Of a stretch of DNA of 64,000 bases, positions 24,616-34,506 are shown one piece after another (the stretch's first letter is position 1; each line of letters opens with the position of its first letter). The stretch is from Cylindrotheca closterium (lineage: Eukaryota; Bacillariophyta; Bacillariophyceae; Bacillariales; Bacillariaceae): contig CAKOGP040001112.1 in NCBI GenBank assembly GCA_933822405.4, positions 1,053,647-1,117,646 of the forward strand, read 5' to 3'. Below the pieces are notes generated by a model. That model was not told where the DNA came from. It ran no database searches and worked only from the letters and a program-made list of their open reading frames with translations. Position numbers and translations under genes: made by a program.

Positions 24616-24839
24616 AGAAGGTCTTTAGAGTAGACATTGTCGATAGTGAACAGTGAATAGAGTGATGAATCAGTTGATACGTGATGTAGCAATAGCATGA
24701 ATGAATAATCGTTGAAATACGAAAAGTGGAGATGCCCACATCGACTAGTTCGACCCGTGAGTGACGCATTCACACCATCTCATTTTCAATTTCGTTTTGT
24801 TGTTTCATACCAGCTCAAACCAGATCTAACATTGAAACC

Positions 24840-26129
24840 ATGAAAACTTTTGTCGGTATCCTCATCTTGAATCTGCATTGGGGCAATACCAACGCCTTCT
24901 CCACTGCATTGCAATCCCGTCATCTCGGTGCTGTTGGCAGTTCCTTAGCGTTGGGAGCAACACCTGTCAGTGATTCAATAGTCAGCACAACAGAAGCCGT
25001 CAAGAAGCTCAAAAAGGTCCTGCAAAGAGAGTATGTTTCTTTCTTCGATCCGATGCAACGGGAATTCTACGCAGATATTGTTTCATTTGACGACCCTATG
25101 ACATCCCTGAGTGGAGTTGATTCGTACCAGAAAAACGTGGACATGTTGAGCAGTCGAACTCTCTTTGGAAAATTCTTCTTCAAAGATGCGGGTATTGTTC
25201 TTCACTCAATCACCGGTGGGGAAGTGGACGAGGAAAATGGTAATATCTCCAATATTATCACACGATGGTCTCTTCGAGTCACCGTTCAAGCCATCCCATG
25301 GAAACCAACAGCCAGATTTACAGGGATTTCAGAATACGAAGTTGTTCCTGGTGGCTCAGAAGGTGTTCTCGTGCAACACCAAACAGATTACTGGGACTCT
25401 ATCAATATCCAAAAAGGTGGCAAATACGCAAAAGTTGATAAGGGAATCGCTATCAAGGATTTCCTTGATCAACTAAAACCGGAAAACGGAAATGCGGCTG
25501 CCGCTGGACCAGAAGTTCCGTACTCTTTGCTTCGTCGCGGAAATGGATACGAAGTGAGAAAGTACCCCAGCTATTCGTATGCCAAGATCCCATACACTCG
25601 TCGCGATGAAGGGTATGACCTTCTTGCATCAGTTACACAAGGTAAGTTGTCTGTTTTCTTTGAAGGTTGGATTGTGAAATTGGCGATGAGCTCATAGTCT
25701 ATTTCTCTGTGCGACAACAAATTATCAGGGATGGACCCACTGGCTCCTGCGATTATGGAAGTATTCAATGACGATGACAAAAAAACAATGGCTTGGCCGC
25801 TTGGGTATGCTGCACCTGGAGAGACTTCTCCGCCCCCGCTTAGCAGCAAGGTTCAAGAGAGAATGAAGGACCCAATGTGGAGCGATTGTGAAATAACGAC
25901 ACTGCCGGGCACAGTAGTAGCAGTCGGGAGCTTTTCTGACGCTAGTGTCGCTCCCATTGTTAGAAAAGCGGACAAGAATCTTCGTGCCGCCCTCCAAAAC
26001 GATGGCATTTCGATACCGAAGGGAAGTGAAACATCTGTCAAGTTTGCGCAGTATGATGCAATCTTCACTCTCGGAAAGCGACGAGGTGAAGTTTGGATCG
26101 AATTGGAAGACGGCGGACACCCATGGTAA
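24840..26129 (+). CDS. DUF2358-SOUL heme-binding protein, probably plastid
   Basis: Exons 24840-25641 and 25729-26129 (87-bp intron, GTAAGT...TCAG) give 400 residues. The N-terminus is a hydrophobic signal peptide ending in T-N-A-F, resembling the plastid-entry motif. Residues about 55-215 look like an NTF2-like DUF2358 domain (F-Y-A-D-I-V-S-F-D-D-P). From about residue 225 comes a SOUL domain with E-V-R-K-Y-P-S-Y and the P-x-x-x-W-P-L-G-Y stretch. The same pairing of domains is known in plant heme-binding proteins of the HBP5 group. SOUL proteins bind tetrapyrroles, and plastid members are linked to heme handling, which would fit with the heme oxygenase in this window. The exact function is unproven. 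Confidence 0.8.
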
Positions 26130-26260
26130 ACTGGTCAAATGATTCAACGTTTCCCTTTTGTCGCACAGCACCTGCCTCTCATAATACAATCTAAACATAA
26201 CATCAAGCAACACTTTGTAACAAGTTCTTGAACCAAAACTGAAATTGATTCTAACAGACA

Positions 26261-27067
26261 TTAGTCAAACTCTTCGTCACCATAGTGGTAACCCCGGCGA
26301 GCCCCTTTATTTAATCTGATGGAATTGACTCCTTTCATTTTGAAAACCTCCTCCGAAGCGTCTTCGTCATCGGATGGATCAATAATACCATGGTGTCCGA
26401 GCACGTACGCAAGCATAGTGGCCGAAAAATCTTCTGTCCCACCAACTTCATCGAAACCTTGAATATGATGAATTGCCTTTCGATTCTTTACTAGTAGAAG
26501 GGTTGGCATGATCACAATTCCAAGTTTTTCCACCAAATACCTAAGGGCAAAAGAGCGTAAGATAATATTACAAAAATCCTGTCACCGTTTCAATAAATCC
26601 ACCACAGGTCTGACTCACGATGCACCACCGCCTTGGTGATCACAGTCTTCTACATTGATCTTCACAAACTTGGTTTCCATATGCTTCGGCGCCAACTTTT
26701 CCAAATGAGCATGAAAGACGTCACAGTACCGTGTACTCGGTCGGTAGAAATGAACAATCATACGATCACTTTCTTTTGATGCCTGGAAAAAGTCACGGGC
26801 CACGTCACGAGCATCATGACTTCCACCAAGTTCTTGGTATGAGCCATGTCCCAAATCTCTCCATTTCTTTTGTTGGGAATGTTTCTTTTGCAGCTGAGCA
26901 ATGCGTTGGCGTCGTATTTCCTCCAAGCCTTCTTCGTCGTCCAAGAGTCGATCGAAACGGGCAAGTTCGGCTTCTACAGTTTCCTCTTGTGCTTTGGCTC
27001 CTTCCAAAAGTGCCTGAGCGGCGGCATTGCCGATTGTATGGTTCTGACTTCCGAATCCCAAGTCCAT
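26261..27067 (-). CDS. TXNDC9: Thioredoxin-domain protein of the TXNDC9/phosducin-like type
   Basis: Members act with the CCT chaperonin in folding of tubulin and actin. Exons 27067-26619 and 26540-26261 flank a 78-bp intron (GTGAGT...TTAG), total 242 residues. An N-terminal helical region with a charged L-D-D-E-E-G-L-E-E-I-R-R-x-R coiled-coil segment is followed by the family hallmark G-H-G-S-Y-Q-E-L and then a thioredoxin fold containing V-H-F-Y-R and K-x-V-K-I-N-V-E. The redox C-x-x-C is replaced by R-Y-C-D, with one cysteine, as in phosducin-like proteins, so it is probably not an oxidoreductase. I-M-P-T-L is the cis-proline strand. The C-terminus is acidic. It lies tail to tail with the SOUL gene, 131 bp apart. 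Confidence 0.88.
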
Positions 27068-27593
27068 TGTTTCTTATTTCGCACATTCAAAAATGATGCA
27101 ACCGTGTTGACTGGTGGGCAAGCTGGGGCAAGCTGTGGGCAAGCTTCCATCCGAGGATAGCTTCCCCCAAAAGCGAGCGAGGAGTACTTTTTCAAATGAC
27201 CCATTCGACTTAAAAAACACGTGCCATTTTCTTTCGCGCTATCTGCGCTGCCCAGGCTTACATACCGTACCGGTACGCATTCATACATCGGTACCCCCTG
27301 GCACTGTACAGTACAGTACCGGTACCAATACCTGTAGGCAGATACGTACAAATCCACTCAAAACGACCCATTTGACGGAAAGAGAGTAATTTCTTCACTT
27401 TTCGAACACTGAATTATTCACCTCATACTCTAGCCAGAATAGAAAATATTGATACACTGAATGCTTCACCTCACTACTATAATTAGTTAAAGGACCTTGA
27501 ATGATCCCAGGACACCATGCTCATATTATTGTTGGGAGCATGAGAAGCAAATTGGAGATTTTAAAATTGAGATCATCATCACATGTGCTGCTG
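27068..27593. other. Intergenic region with two GTACCGGTAC palindromes
   Basis: Between the TXNDC9-type start and the stop of the next minus-strand gene. GTACCGGTAC occurs at 27267-27276 and 27316-27325, and the surrounding 60 bp are full of GTAC words. No gene is visible. Confidence 0.6.
27267..27325. repeat. Two GTACCGGTAC palindromes in tandem
   Basis: Copies at 27267-27276 and 27316-27325. The same decamer occurs at 36905-36914 and 41232-41241, all intergenic. Confidence 0.75.
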
Positions 27594-29003
27594 CTATGTA
27601 TTTGCCGCCTTTGGTTTCTCAGAATTTGTCGACAACTTTTTTAACTTTGATCGTTTCTTCCCTCCTGACGGTATTTTCGCCATATGTCCAAGAGTACCAG
27701 ATAATGTTCTACTTGGTCGAACCATCTGTTTCAATGAGCTCGAAAATCGTTTCAAAATTCCTCGCTTCTTTTCCTCTTCGGGTTTGATGGAATCGAGGAC
27801 AGATGCCATCTCAGAATTGGCCCTTCTGACACCAAGTGATCTGTCACTTTGATTCTTCTTTCCGAAAAACCTAGTGGTATCATTACCAGAAGCCGATCGA
27901 TCAGGAGTTTTTTGTATTTTATTAGCATCTTGGGTTGATCTCTTTTTCCGCCACTTCTTCTGTCCTTTTTCTTCAACGATCCCAGGGGATCCGATTTCAG
28001 AGTGAGGTTGCGTACCATCCTTGTCTTTTTCTTTGTCCTTGACTTTTTTCTTTCTAGGACTCTTCTTGGGACTTCGTTTTGCACTTTTTGAATGTTTGCC
28101 GGTTGCAGGAGGCGTTGCAATGATTGCTGGTGGTTCAACTTCTTCTGGTGCCACACCAGCTTCCGGATTCTCTGAGGCCGGCCTCTTTGATTTCTCACTT
28201 TCTGTAGCTGGCTCACTGTTTCCATCCTCCACTCGTAGAGGTGGATTCGCCATGTCCGGCAAGACACCATTAACTCTAAGTGGTGACTTTGGAGACTGCG
28301 GACTCAGCTGTCTCGTTGGCGGCGTGACAATGTGACTCGGTCCATGTGCTGGCTCTACCTCATCATCGTTTTCTTCGTCCGTATCAATGGAAACATCAGG
28401 AGAGTCGTCTGTCATATCAGATTCAGAGTCTGATTCAGATCGTCTACTTCCACTCCGTACTGAGTCATCCATCGACCTTCTAGTTGGCAATCGAGGCATA
28501 CTATCGCCTCCCCTCTGCAGAGCTGCAGCATTTGGAGGATCCTCATCTCGTGAAGAAGAGGAAGAAAAGGGTTTTGCATTCTGACCCCCTTCCTCACCAG
28601 TTGATTCAATAGGAGCAGGAGGCTGCAGTCTATCGGAGGTGCTTATATTCCCCCTCGTCCGTTCCGTGCCAGATCCATCGCTGTCGTTATCATTGATTCT
28701 AGGTTTGTCACGATTGTTTCTTCTAGTAGACCCAGAAGCAACACTCATATCTTTCGTTCGATAAGATGAAAGACTGGGAAGTGACTGATCGCAATCCGTC
28801 CACAAAGTAGACGCAAGACTGACTTCATCTCCTCTATAAGACGCCAGACTTGGCATATCCGAGAAATCAGCTACTTGATGAGAACTTCCCCCAGTATTGC
28901 CGTCTCCATTCACATCATCAAACAGCCTATTCCGGTTGCTCTTTGACGAAACTGTGCTGTCATCCCCGTCAAGAGAACTGTCCGAGACTTCTTGGCTATT
29001 CAT
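27594..29003 (-). CDS. Unrecognised Ser/Asp-rich low-complexity protein
   Basis: A single uninterrupted frame of 469 residues from ATG at 29003. It is largely disordered: the N-terminal half is rich in Ser, Asp, Arg and Asn with S-D-S-E-S-D tracts, the middle has a dense basic patch (K-R-S-P-K-K-S-P-R-K-K-K), and the C-terminus is basic with S-S-L-K-Q-M. The basic patch could be a nuclear localisation signal. I see no folded domain. Many S-P and R-x-x-S sites suggest phosphorylation. Length and absence of stops on this strand support a real gene. Confidence 0.65.
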   Translation of the reverse strand: MNSQEVSDSSLDGDDSTVSSKSNRNRLFDDVNGDGNTGGSSHQVADFSDMPSLASYRGDEVSLASTLWTDCDQSLPSLSSYRTKDMSVASGSTRRNNRDKPRINDNDSDGSGTERTRGNISTSDRLQPPAPIESTGEEGGQNAKPFSSSSSRDEDPPNAAALQRGGDSMPRLPTRRSMDDSVRSGSRRSESDSESDMTDDSPDVSIDTDEENDDEVEPAHGPSHIVTPPTRQLSPQSPKSPLRVNGVLPDMANPPLRVEDGNSEPATESEKSKRPASENPEAGVAPEEVEPPAIIATPPATGKHSKSAKRSPKKSPRKKKVKDKEKDKDGTQPHSEIGSPGIVEEKGQKKWRKKRSTQDANKIQKTPDRSASGNDTTRFFGKKNQSDRSLGVRRANSEMASVLDSIKPEEEKKRGILKRFSSSLKQMVRPSRTLSGTLGHMAKIPSGGKKRSKLKKLSTNSEKPKAANT

Positions 29004-29845
29004 CTTATCCTCCTAGACTCTGCGCTTTTCACCATATCACTTTCAAACTCTAATTCAGTAGGTTTTGTTTTTCTCTTTTAGTTCAAGGTCACTTCTTGAT
29101 ACACACCCAAACCCACAGCGCCGCTGCTGCAGTCGATGTCTTGCGCAATCGAACGGCCGTAGCGAGCAGCCTCCTATTACCAGTTACCTACGGATGGCTG
29201 CATACTGTACGTAGAAGGTCTCCGTAGCACTATGACTGTTGCGCGCCGGGCATATCCGAACAGTTCGACTTAAAATAGGAATTAGGGATTAGGGGACACT
29301 TGGACACTTCGACAATTCTCGTGTGGTTTCTGTTCGAACTGGCAATAACCTTCGTTTTATTTTTTATACACATAGAATATAGTAGGAACTGGAATGACGG
29401 TGGCCATTTCTAGTTTTGCCATAATAGTTTAGTTGCATCAAGTCCTTGGTCCAAATGACAGGGGCACTTTACACTTTCGACACTAGTAACGTTGAATCAT
29501 AAAACGCTTTGCACAAAGGACGAGGTTGGTGGTATAATACTGTACTTTATCATATTTTACATCATGCTACACAATTTTAAACATTGGGAGCTATGAAGCT
29601 TTCATCTCGCAAGGTGATACCGATGTGTCTCAAGGCGCCAAACGGATTTTCGGAGCAATACAATCGCACCAAAATGAATGGTCATAGACATGGGTACCTG
29701 GAAGTTGAAGCTGACTTGATCCAGCTTCTTCGCGCATCTCATCGTACAGTATGTTCAATCCATTTATGAAGCGAACTTCAAGTTGCGCTGTAAGGGGAAG
29801 TCTTTGGAGCGACCTCCTCTGTGGGAGTGGACGTGGTTTTGTCTC
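29004..29845. other. Intergenic, 840 bp, no gene seen
   Basis: Between the 469-residue gene (5' end at 29003) and the stop of the next minus-strand model. AT-rich in 29300-29600, GC-rich in 29110-29250. Small open frames such as 29584-29769 have no recognisable content. Confidence 0.5.
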
Positions 29846-30847
29846 TCATTTTGGAGAATGGCCGCTTTTAATGGTTTCGTTTGCCAAGTCCGTGTTGGAA
29901 CTTGAACTCCAGTCAAACATTTTAAAGACGGCCTTGTCAACTTTTCGTTTACGGCTCTTTGACGGAGTCAGCTTTCCCCTAAGCCTACCCGATCCTCTCT
30001 TGTTTCTTCCATGGAATCGAGGCGATCGGGTCCCTCTTGTTTGTTATATCGGATCTCGGTGACTTGCCTGATCCCGAGCCTCGCGCGTTGGCTACGTTAG
30101 ATCTAGATGGTGTTATCGATCGCGGTTTTGATGTTGGTTTTGAACACAAGGATGCTTCATAATCTTGCAAGTTCTTCTTGCTATCCCTCTTTTCAACCAT
30201 TCGTAAAGCAGTGACGATTTCCTTGGGCAAAATATCGCTAGTCGAAAGAGCAGTACTCGAATCAGCACTGCGATCGTCCAAAAGTAAATGACCGATTCGC
30301 TCCCAACCTTCATTACCCACATGAGAGTCCAGTGTGCGATGGGACCGAGACCGAGTCAAAGTGGTCTCAATCTTATGCACCGGTTTGCGTGGTGCATCAA
30401 CGTCAAAAGAGTTTCTCCAAGCGATAGGTTTGTCTTTTGGTTTCAAATAATTTTTCTTTTTACGTCTTCGAGGCGTTCGCAAGTCGTTCGTGGAAAAAGA
30501 CCCAAGAAGGTTACTGGGTTGATGGATCCCAATAGTGAAAGATTTCTCTCGTTTGGAGGTATTCTTAGATGTCTTTTGTTTTTATTAATTCTTGAAGTTT
30601 CGCGGCTGATCTGGAGAAAAGCCTTAAAATCTTCGATTGAAATACGGTCAGTTCCGTGGGTGGTTCTTGCACTCTGCTGCAATTGAGAATGCAAACAATC
30701 ACCATCAACTGCTGTAAAGGACGCATTACGGAACTGACGCAGATGCTTCGTCAATTCGCCATGAGTGCTTTGGGACAAGGCTTTAACTCTTCCGGGTCCC
30801 TCCAATGCTTTCAATGCCGAAACACTTGCTTTGCGATCTTTGGCCAT
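29846..30847 (-). CDS. Unrecognised basic protein, tentative three-exon model
   Basis: Reading starts at ATG 30847 and coding character (Lys/Arg/Ser-rich) continues through three frames. My best model is exons 30847-30515, 30455-30068 and 29994-29846: a 59-bp intron (GTAACC...AAAAG, phase 0) and a 73-bp GC-AG intron (AG|GCAAGT...AGAG, phase 1), total 289 residues. If the second intron is not used, the protein ends at 29985 with 267 residues. The product has an R-T-P-R-R-R-K-K-K type tract if the first intron is retained. A central G-W-E-R-I-G-H-L-L-L-D-D segment is the most conserved-looking part. No domain recognised. Sequence errors near the assembly gap could also explain the frame changes. 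Confidence 0.4.
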
Positions 30848-31065
30848 TGGTCTTCATTGTCGGATCCTTCTACCCCAAACAAGGCAGGGTTTCGTTGGAT
30901 CGAGGTGTCAATATGCGATCATTTTGACCTCCGAGCATACGGCAATAGCCAGGGAGGCAGAGTACTAGTAACTTTCGTCGTTTGCACCACTGGAATTTTT
31001 GCTACCGGTATGCAGTTTTTCAAAAACCGAAAAATCATGGCAAAGTCGCGTCAGTCGAATGCGAA

Positions 31066-31075
31066 NNNNNNNNNN
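31066..31075. other. Assembly gap (10 N)
   Basis: Ten consecutive N bases. Ten is often a placeholder length, so the real distance is unknown. It lies 43 bp before the start codon of the SDR gene, so promoter or 5' exon sequence could be missing. Confidence 0.98.
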
Positions 31076-31118
31076 AACGAACGCTGACACCTTCGTGTTA
31101 TCACTCCTTGAACAGCGG

Positions 31119-32129
31119 ATGATGGGCATCTATTCTCTCGTATCCAGCTTGGCTGTATTTCTAACGCCAACCCTGGCATTTCAGGTGCTCACAACTTCCC
31201 AGAGAGGGCTACATGGGCTGGCAATGACATCGGATGCCTCTAGTGCCGGCCTTGACGTTACTGTGGTTGGTGGATCGGGATTTGTAGGATCCAAAGTCTG
31301 CCAGTCCTTGATCGAGAAGGGAGCAAAAGTCACCAGTGTCAGCAAGTCGGGAAAGATACCTTCCTTTGCTTGGTGTGATGATTCCTGGACCAGTAAAGTC
31401 AACTGGGTGGCTACTGATTTGGAGACCGCTGATGAGAGCAGTATCGCTACTGCCATTGGTTCACCCCAGTGCATTGTTTCGTGTCTGGGTGTAATTGGAA
31501 ACGAACCCGAAGCTCTCAAGAAGGGCAACGGCGAAACCAACTGTGCTGCTTTTGGCAGTGCTAAGAAAGGTGGCAAGCTGGAACGAGCTGTCTATGTTTC
31601 CGTTAGTGCCGAAGTGGCAGCATGCCAAGAGAACTGGCTTCCAGAGTTCTTTGGAGGTTACTTCGAAGGCAAGAAAATGGCAGAACAATGTGCGTTGGAT
31701 ACTGTCGACGGCGATTCTTCAAAAGTTTGTTTCGTCAAACCTACCTTTATCTACGGTGGTGACGCATTTGGATTGCTTCCTCCTCGTGTAAACAAGGAAT
31801 ACGGCTCCTTCATTGAAGAGCTTCTTTCTCTAGGTGTGATCAAGTTCTTTGCCGACATTACACCCGGCCTCATCAAGGTTGCTTTGCGTCCTCCGTCTTC
31901 AGTTGATGCAGTTGCTGATGCTTGCGTATCCGCTGCCATTGCTGGATCTGCATTGGGCAAGGATTTGGATGGTGCTGCTGCCATCAATGAAATCACAAAC
32001 CAACCAGCTGCAACTGGACTTACTGATGCTATCGAGTTTGCGGGCGAAAAGCTTGGCCAGGCCTATGGGTGGGCCAAAGAAGAAGTTCCAAAGGCAGTTG
32101 CAAAGTTGGAAGAAATGAGCAAGAAGTGA
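31119..32129 (+). CDS. NAD(P)-binding atypical short-chain dehydrogenase, probably plastid
   Basis: Single exon, 336 residues from ATG at 31119 (a second ATG follows immediately). The N-terminus is a hydrophobic signal peptide ending in T-L-A-F-Q, similar to the plastid-entry motif. The Rossmann fold starts with V-V-G-G-S-G-F-V-G-S, the G-x-x-G-x-x-G of extended or atypical SDRs of the NDUFA9/isoflavone-reductase-like group. Y-V-S-V-S-A-E-V takes the place of the usual catalytic Ser, and a K-K-M-A-E stretch lies about 20 residues on, with no clear Y-x-x-x-K. So it may bind a nucleotide without classical dehydrogenase activity. The substrate is unknown. The 10-N gap just upstream leaves the 5' end slightly uncertain. 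Confidence 0.8.
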   Translation: MMGIYSLVSSLAVFLTPTLAFQVLTTSQRGLHGLAMTSDASSAGLDVTVVGGSGFVGSKVCQSLIEKGAKVTSVSKSGKIPSFAWCDDSWTSKVNWVATDLETADESSIATAIGSPQCIVSCLGVIGNEPEALKKGNGETNCAAFGSAKKGGKLERAVYVSVSAEVAACQENWLPEFFGGYFEGKKMAEQCALDTVDGDSSKVCFVKPTFIYGGDAFGLLPPRVNKEYGSFIEELLSLGVIKFFADITPGLIKVALRPPSSVDAVADACVSAAIAGSALGKDLDGAAAINEITNQPAATGLTDAIEFAGEKLGQAYGWAKEEVPKAVAKLEEMSKK

Positions 32130-32270
32130 AGCCTACAGCGTGCTAGCTAGTCTAAGCCTATTTATGAAACGTAAATATTTTCATAGCAAGTATAGAAGAA
32201 TATTCTTTTTATGAAACCTAAAACTGTTCATAGCAATCATAATAATGATCTTTATTTACTATGAGATTTC

Positions 32271-34037
32271 TCATGGCTCGTCCATGAGCAGGGTCTTGAT
32301 AGGAGACTTCGGAATCTCTCCCTTCTTCACTTCTTTCATTAGATCAGACATCTCCACACTCATCTTGATATTGTACATCATACCATGAAGCTTCCGGCGA
32401 TGCTTCTTGATGGTCATGTCTTGTTTGTCGACAACCTTCTTAACTCTTCGCTTTGGCCGCGATCTCTGTCCTTCGTCCGAGTCGCTCTCCTCGTCACTGT
32501 CGTATTCTTCGCTACTCTCGTCGGAAACTTCGTTTGTCTTCATCTGTTCTTCCTTTGTGGTACGGCGTGGTTGACGTCTCAGTGGCTTTTGAGGAGCAGA
32601 TGGGGCACCTCTAGAGAGGGCGGTAGTGGACTTTGCCCGACCCACATTACCACGTCGAGGTTCCCCCCGTGACGCCGACGATCCAGCAGCAGGACGATGC
32701 CCTGATCGATCCATCTCCCCTCGGCGACCAGACATTCGAGCAACATTGTTGGGTTTGTTCGAATGTCTCTGGAATGAAGTCGAAGCTCCTCTTCCACGGA
32801 ACCGAGATCGTGGATCATCCGCACCACCAGCATCCTCACCACCAGCAGATGGAGCGGCACGCCTCCCAGCCATGGCCATGGTACCGAGGCCAGATGATTT
32901 TGATCGAGGTGGTGCTCTTTTACCACCTGGACCACGACGCACGGGTTTTGCACCACCGCCGCTCTTTCCATGAAAAGATTCGTTGCGGAATCCCAACCTG
33001 GATCTGTCAACTGAATTCGCATCCACTCTCGCTCTGGCAGCTTGAGCACTCGCTTGGCGAGTCATGAGCGCCTGACGTGTCATCATGGGCATGTTTTGAT
33101 CGTATGCGATGTTCCCCTTTTGTCTGTTTACACGATTCATCAAATGATCTGTGTGCTCTGGATTCGCTTTATGCATCAGGTCGTTGATTTCTTGGTTGTA
33201 GTTCATCATTGCAGGCGTTTCAGGAGGCATGCCCCCGTAATCTCCGTATTCCTCAGCACTATCATATGTTCCGTCTGAATCAATGCTGCCATCAAGATCA
33301 CTCGAATATGGTTCATCCTCATCACTGTAGAACGAAGCATCTTCCGAGAATTCATCCGAGTCGGCGTTGTTGTTTGAACCCTCATCGTATCCATCGCTGA
33401 CATCGTCGTCGTGGCCTTCACCAGAAGATCGCTCTGAATCCGACTTTCGACTCGAATGTTTCTTTGGCCGCCTTCTTGCTCGTGCCTCGTCCTCCTCTTC
33501 GCTATGCAGATCCTCCTCTTCGTCTGACACTTCCGCAGCAGCAGCATCATCATCATGATCTCTGGAACTACTGCTACGACTGGATTTGCTCTTACTTTTT
33601 GATTTCTTGTCCTTCTTGGACGAACGCTTTTCCTTTCCAACTACCTCTCCCTCATCATCTGACTTTGCTCTGCTTGGTGCAGTCAGGCCTTTTTCCTTCT
33701 TGCTTTTCGACTTTCTCTCATCGACAGCATAAGACTTCTTGTACGGCCAGTCTTCATCTCCTTCTTGTCTTTCATAGTCTGCTATATCAGGAGAGGGGAG
33801 ATCAGCGACGCGTTTAGGTTTATCAATATCCTTCCAACAATCCCCAGTTTGCTCATCAAATTTCACTGGATCCCACTGACCTTCATCGCTATAATCTTCA
33901 CTCTCTTTCGAAGAAGATGACTTCTTTTTGCTCTTTCGACTACTGGATTTGCGACTTTCAGACTTGGATTTGCGACTTTTCTTCTTCTCCTTGGAAGGCT
34001 TGCCAGGGTCCATGCCGGGGTCTTCGTCTGGGTCCAT
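32271..34037 (-). CDS. Highly charged Ser/Lys/Asp low-complexity protein
   Basis: 588 residues from ATG at 34037; the seven upstream codons start with TTG and are not used. The N-terminal third is K-S-x-S repeats (R-K-S-K-S-E-S-R-K-S type), then long acidic S-D-E-E tracts, and a central segment of moderate complexity with a T-R-Q-A-L-M-T-R-Q-A repeat. A Gly/Arg/Pro-rich part with R-R-G-P-G-G-K-R follows, then a further acidic S-D-E-E block, and a compact C-terminal helix containing K-L-H-G-M-M-Y-N-I-K-M-S-V. That last 60 residues may be the only folded element. No family recognised. Composition resembles nuclear scaffold or RNA-processing proteins, which is inference only. Confidence 0.65.
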   Translation of the reverse strand: MDPDEDPGMDPGKPSKEKKKSRKSKSESRKSSSRKSKKKSSSSKESEDYSDEGQWDPVKFDEQTGDCWKDIDKPKRVADLPSPDIADYERQEGDEDWPYKKSYAVDERKSKSKKEKGLTAPSRAKSDDEGEVVGKEKRSSKKDKKSKSKSKSSRSSSSRDHDDDAAAAEVSDEEEDLHSEEEDEARARRRPKKHSSRKSDSERSSGEGHDDDVSDGYDEGSNNNADSDEFSEDASFYSDEDEPYSSDLDGSIDSDGTYDSAEEYGDYGGMPPETPAMMNYNQEINDLMHKANPEHTDHLMNRVNRQKGNIAYDQNMPMMTRQALMTRQASAQAARARVDANSVDRSRLGFRNESFHGKSGGGAKPVRRGPGGKRAPPRSKSSGLGTMAMAGRRAAPSAGGEDAGGADDPRSRFRGRGASTSFQRHSNKPNNVARMSGRRGEMDRSGHRPAAGSSASRGEPRRGNVGRAKSTTALSRGAPSAPQKPLRRQPRRTTKEEQMKTNEVSDESSEEYDSDEESDSDEGQRSRPKRRVKKVVDKQDMTIKKHRRKLHGMMYNIKMSVEMSDLMKEVKKGEIPKSPIKTLLMDEP

Positions 34038-34506
34038 TTTCAACAGTGGTTGTGTCAAACTTTCTCGTCTTCAGCACAGACGAACAAATGAATTCTTCTC
34101 CTTACAGCAACTCTATAATACACCAGGACTGATTACTAGTGAATCAGTAGTAATGTGATAGTCCAACAAGTGTTAAAATTCAACCGTAGGAGCACCTTTT
34201 CGTCGCAAGAATCGGATTCGTAATTCCAACCAACCTATGGGTGTAATTTCGGTCTCTGGTCATTTTGCCCTGCTGGAAACCCCCTTTTTCAAGTCACAAA
34301 GAAAACACTGTAAAGCAAATATCAGACGCACCATGGACAGGCTGGAACTATGACTGATGTGACTCTGTAGGGCAAGTACTTGGATTCTCGTACAGGTACG
34401 TGTACCTTTCCGTTCGTATTCGGGACACGCGGCATGTTTCTTTTGAGGAATCAACTGGAGATCAGGGAAATCAGAAGACTTCGTGGTTGTATCTTTCCAT
34501 GAAACA
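34038..34506. promoter_or_regulatory. Divergent intergenic region
   Basis: 469 bp between two divergent start codons. Contains GTACAGGTACGTGTACC around 34392-34408, related to the GTAC-rich words seen elsewhere. No gene seen. Confidence 0.4.

Noticed and set aside
29584..30062. Small plus-strand frames in 29.6-30.1 kb
   Set aside because: Low-quality frames without start context or conserved residues, opposite the better minus-strand model.
34038..34058. Upstream seven codons of the charged protein
   Set aside because: They begin with TTG, not ATG; the first ATG is at 34037.
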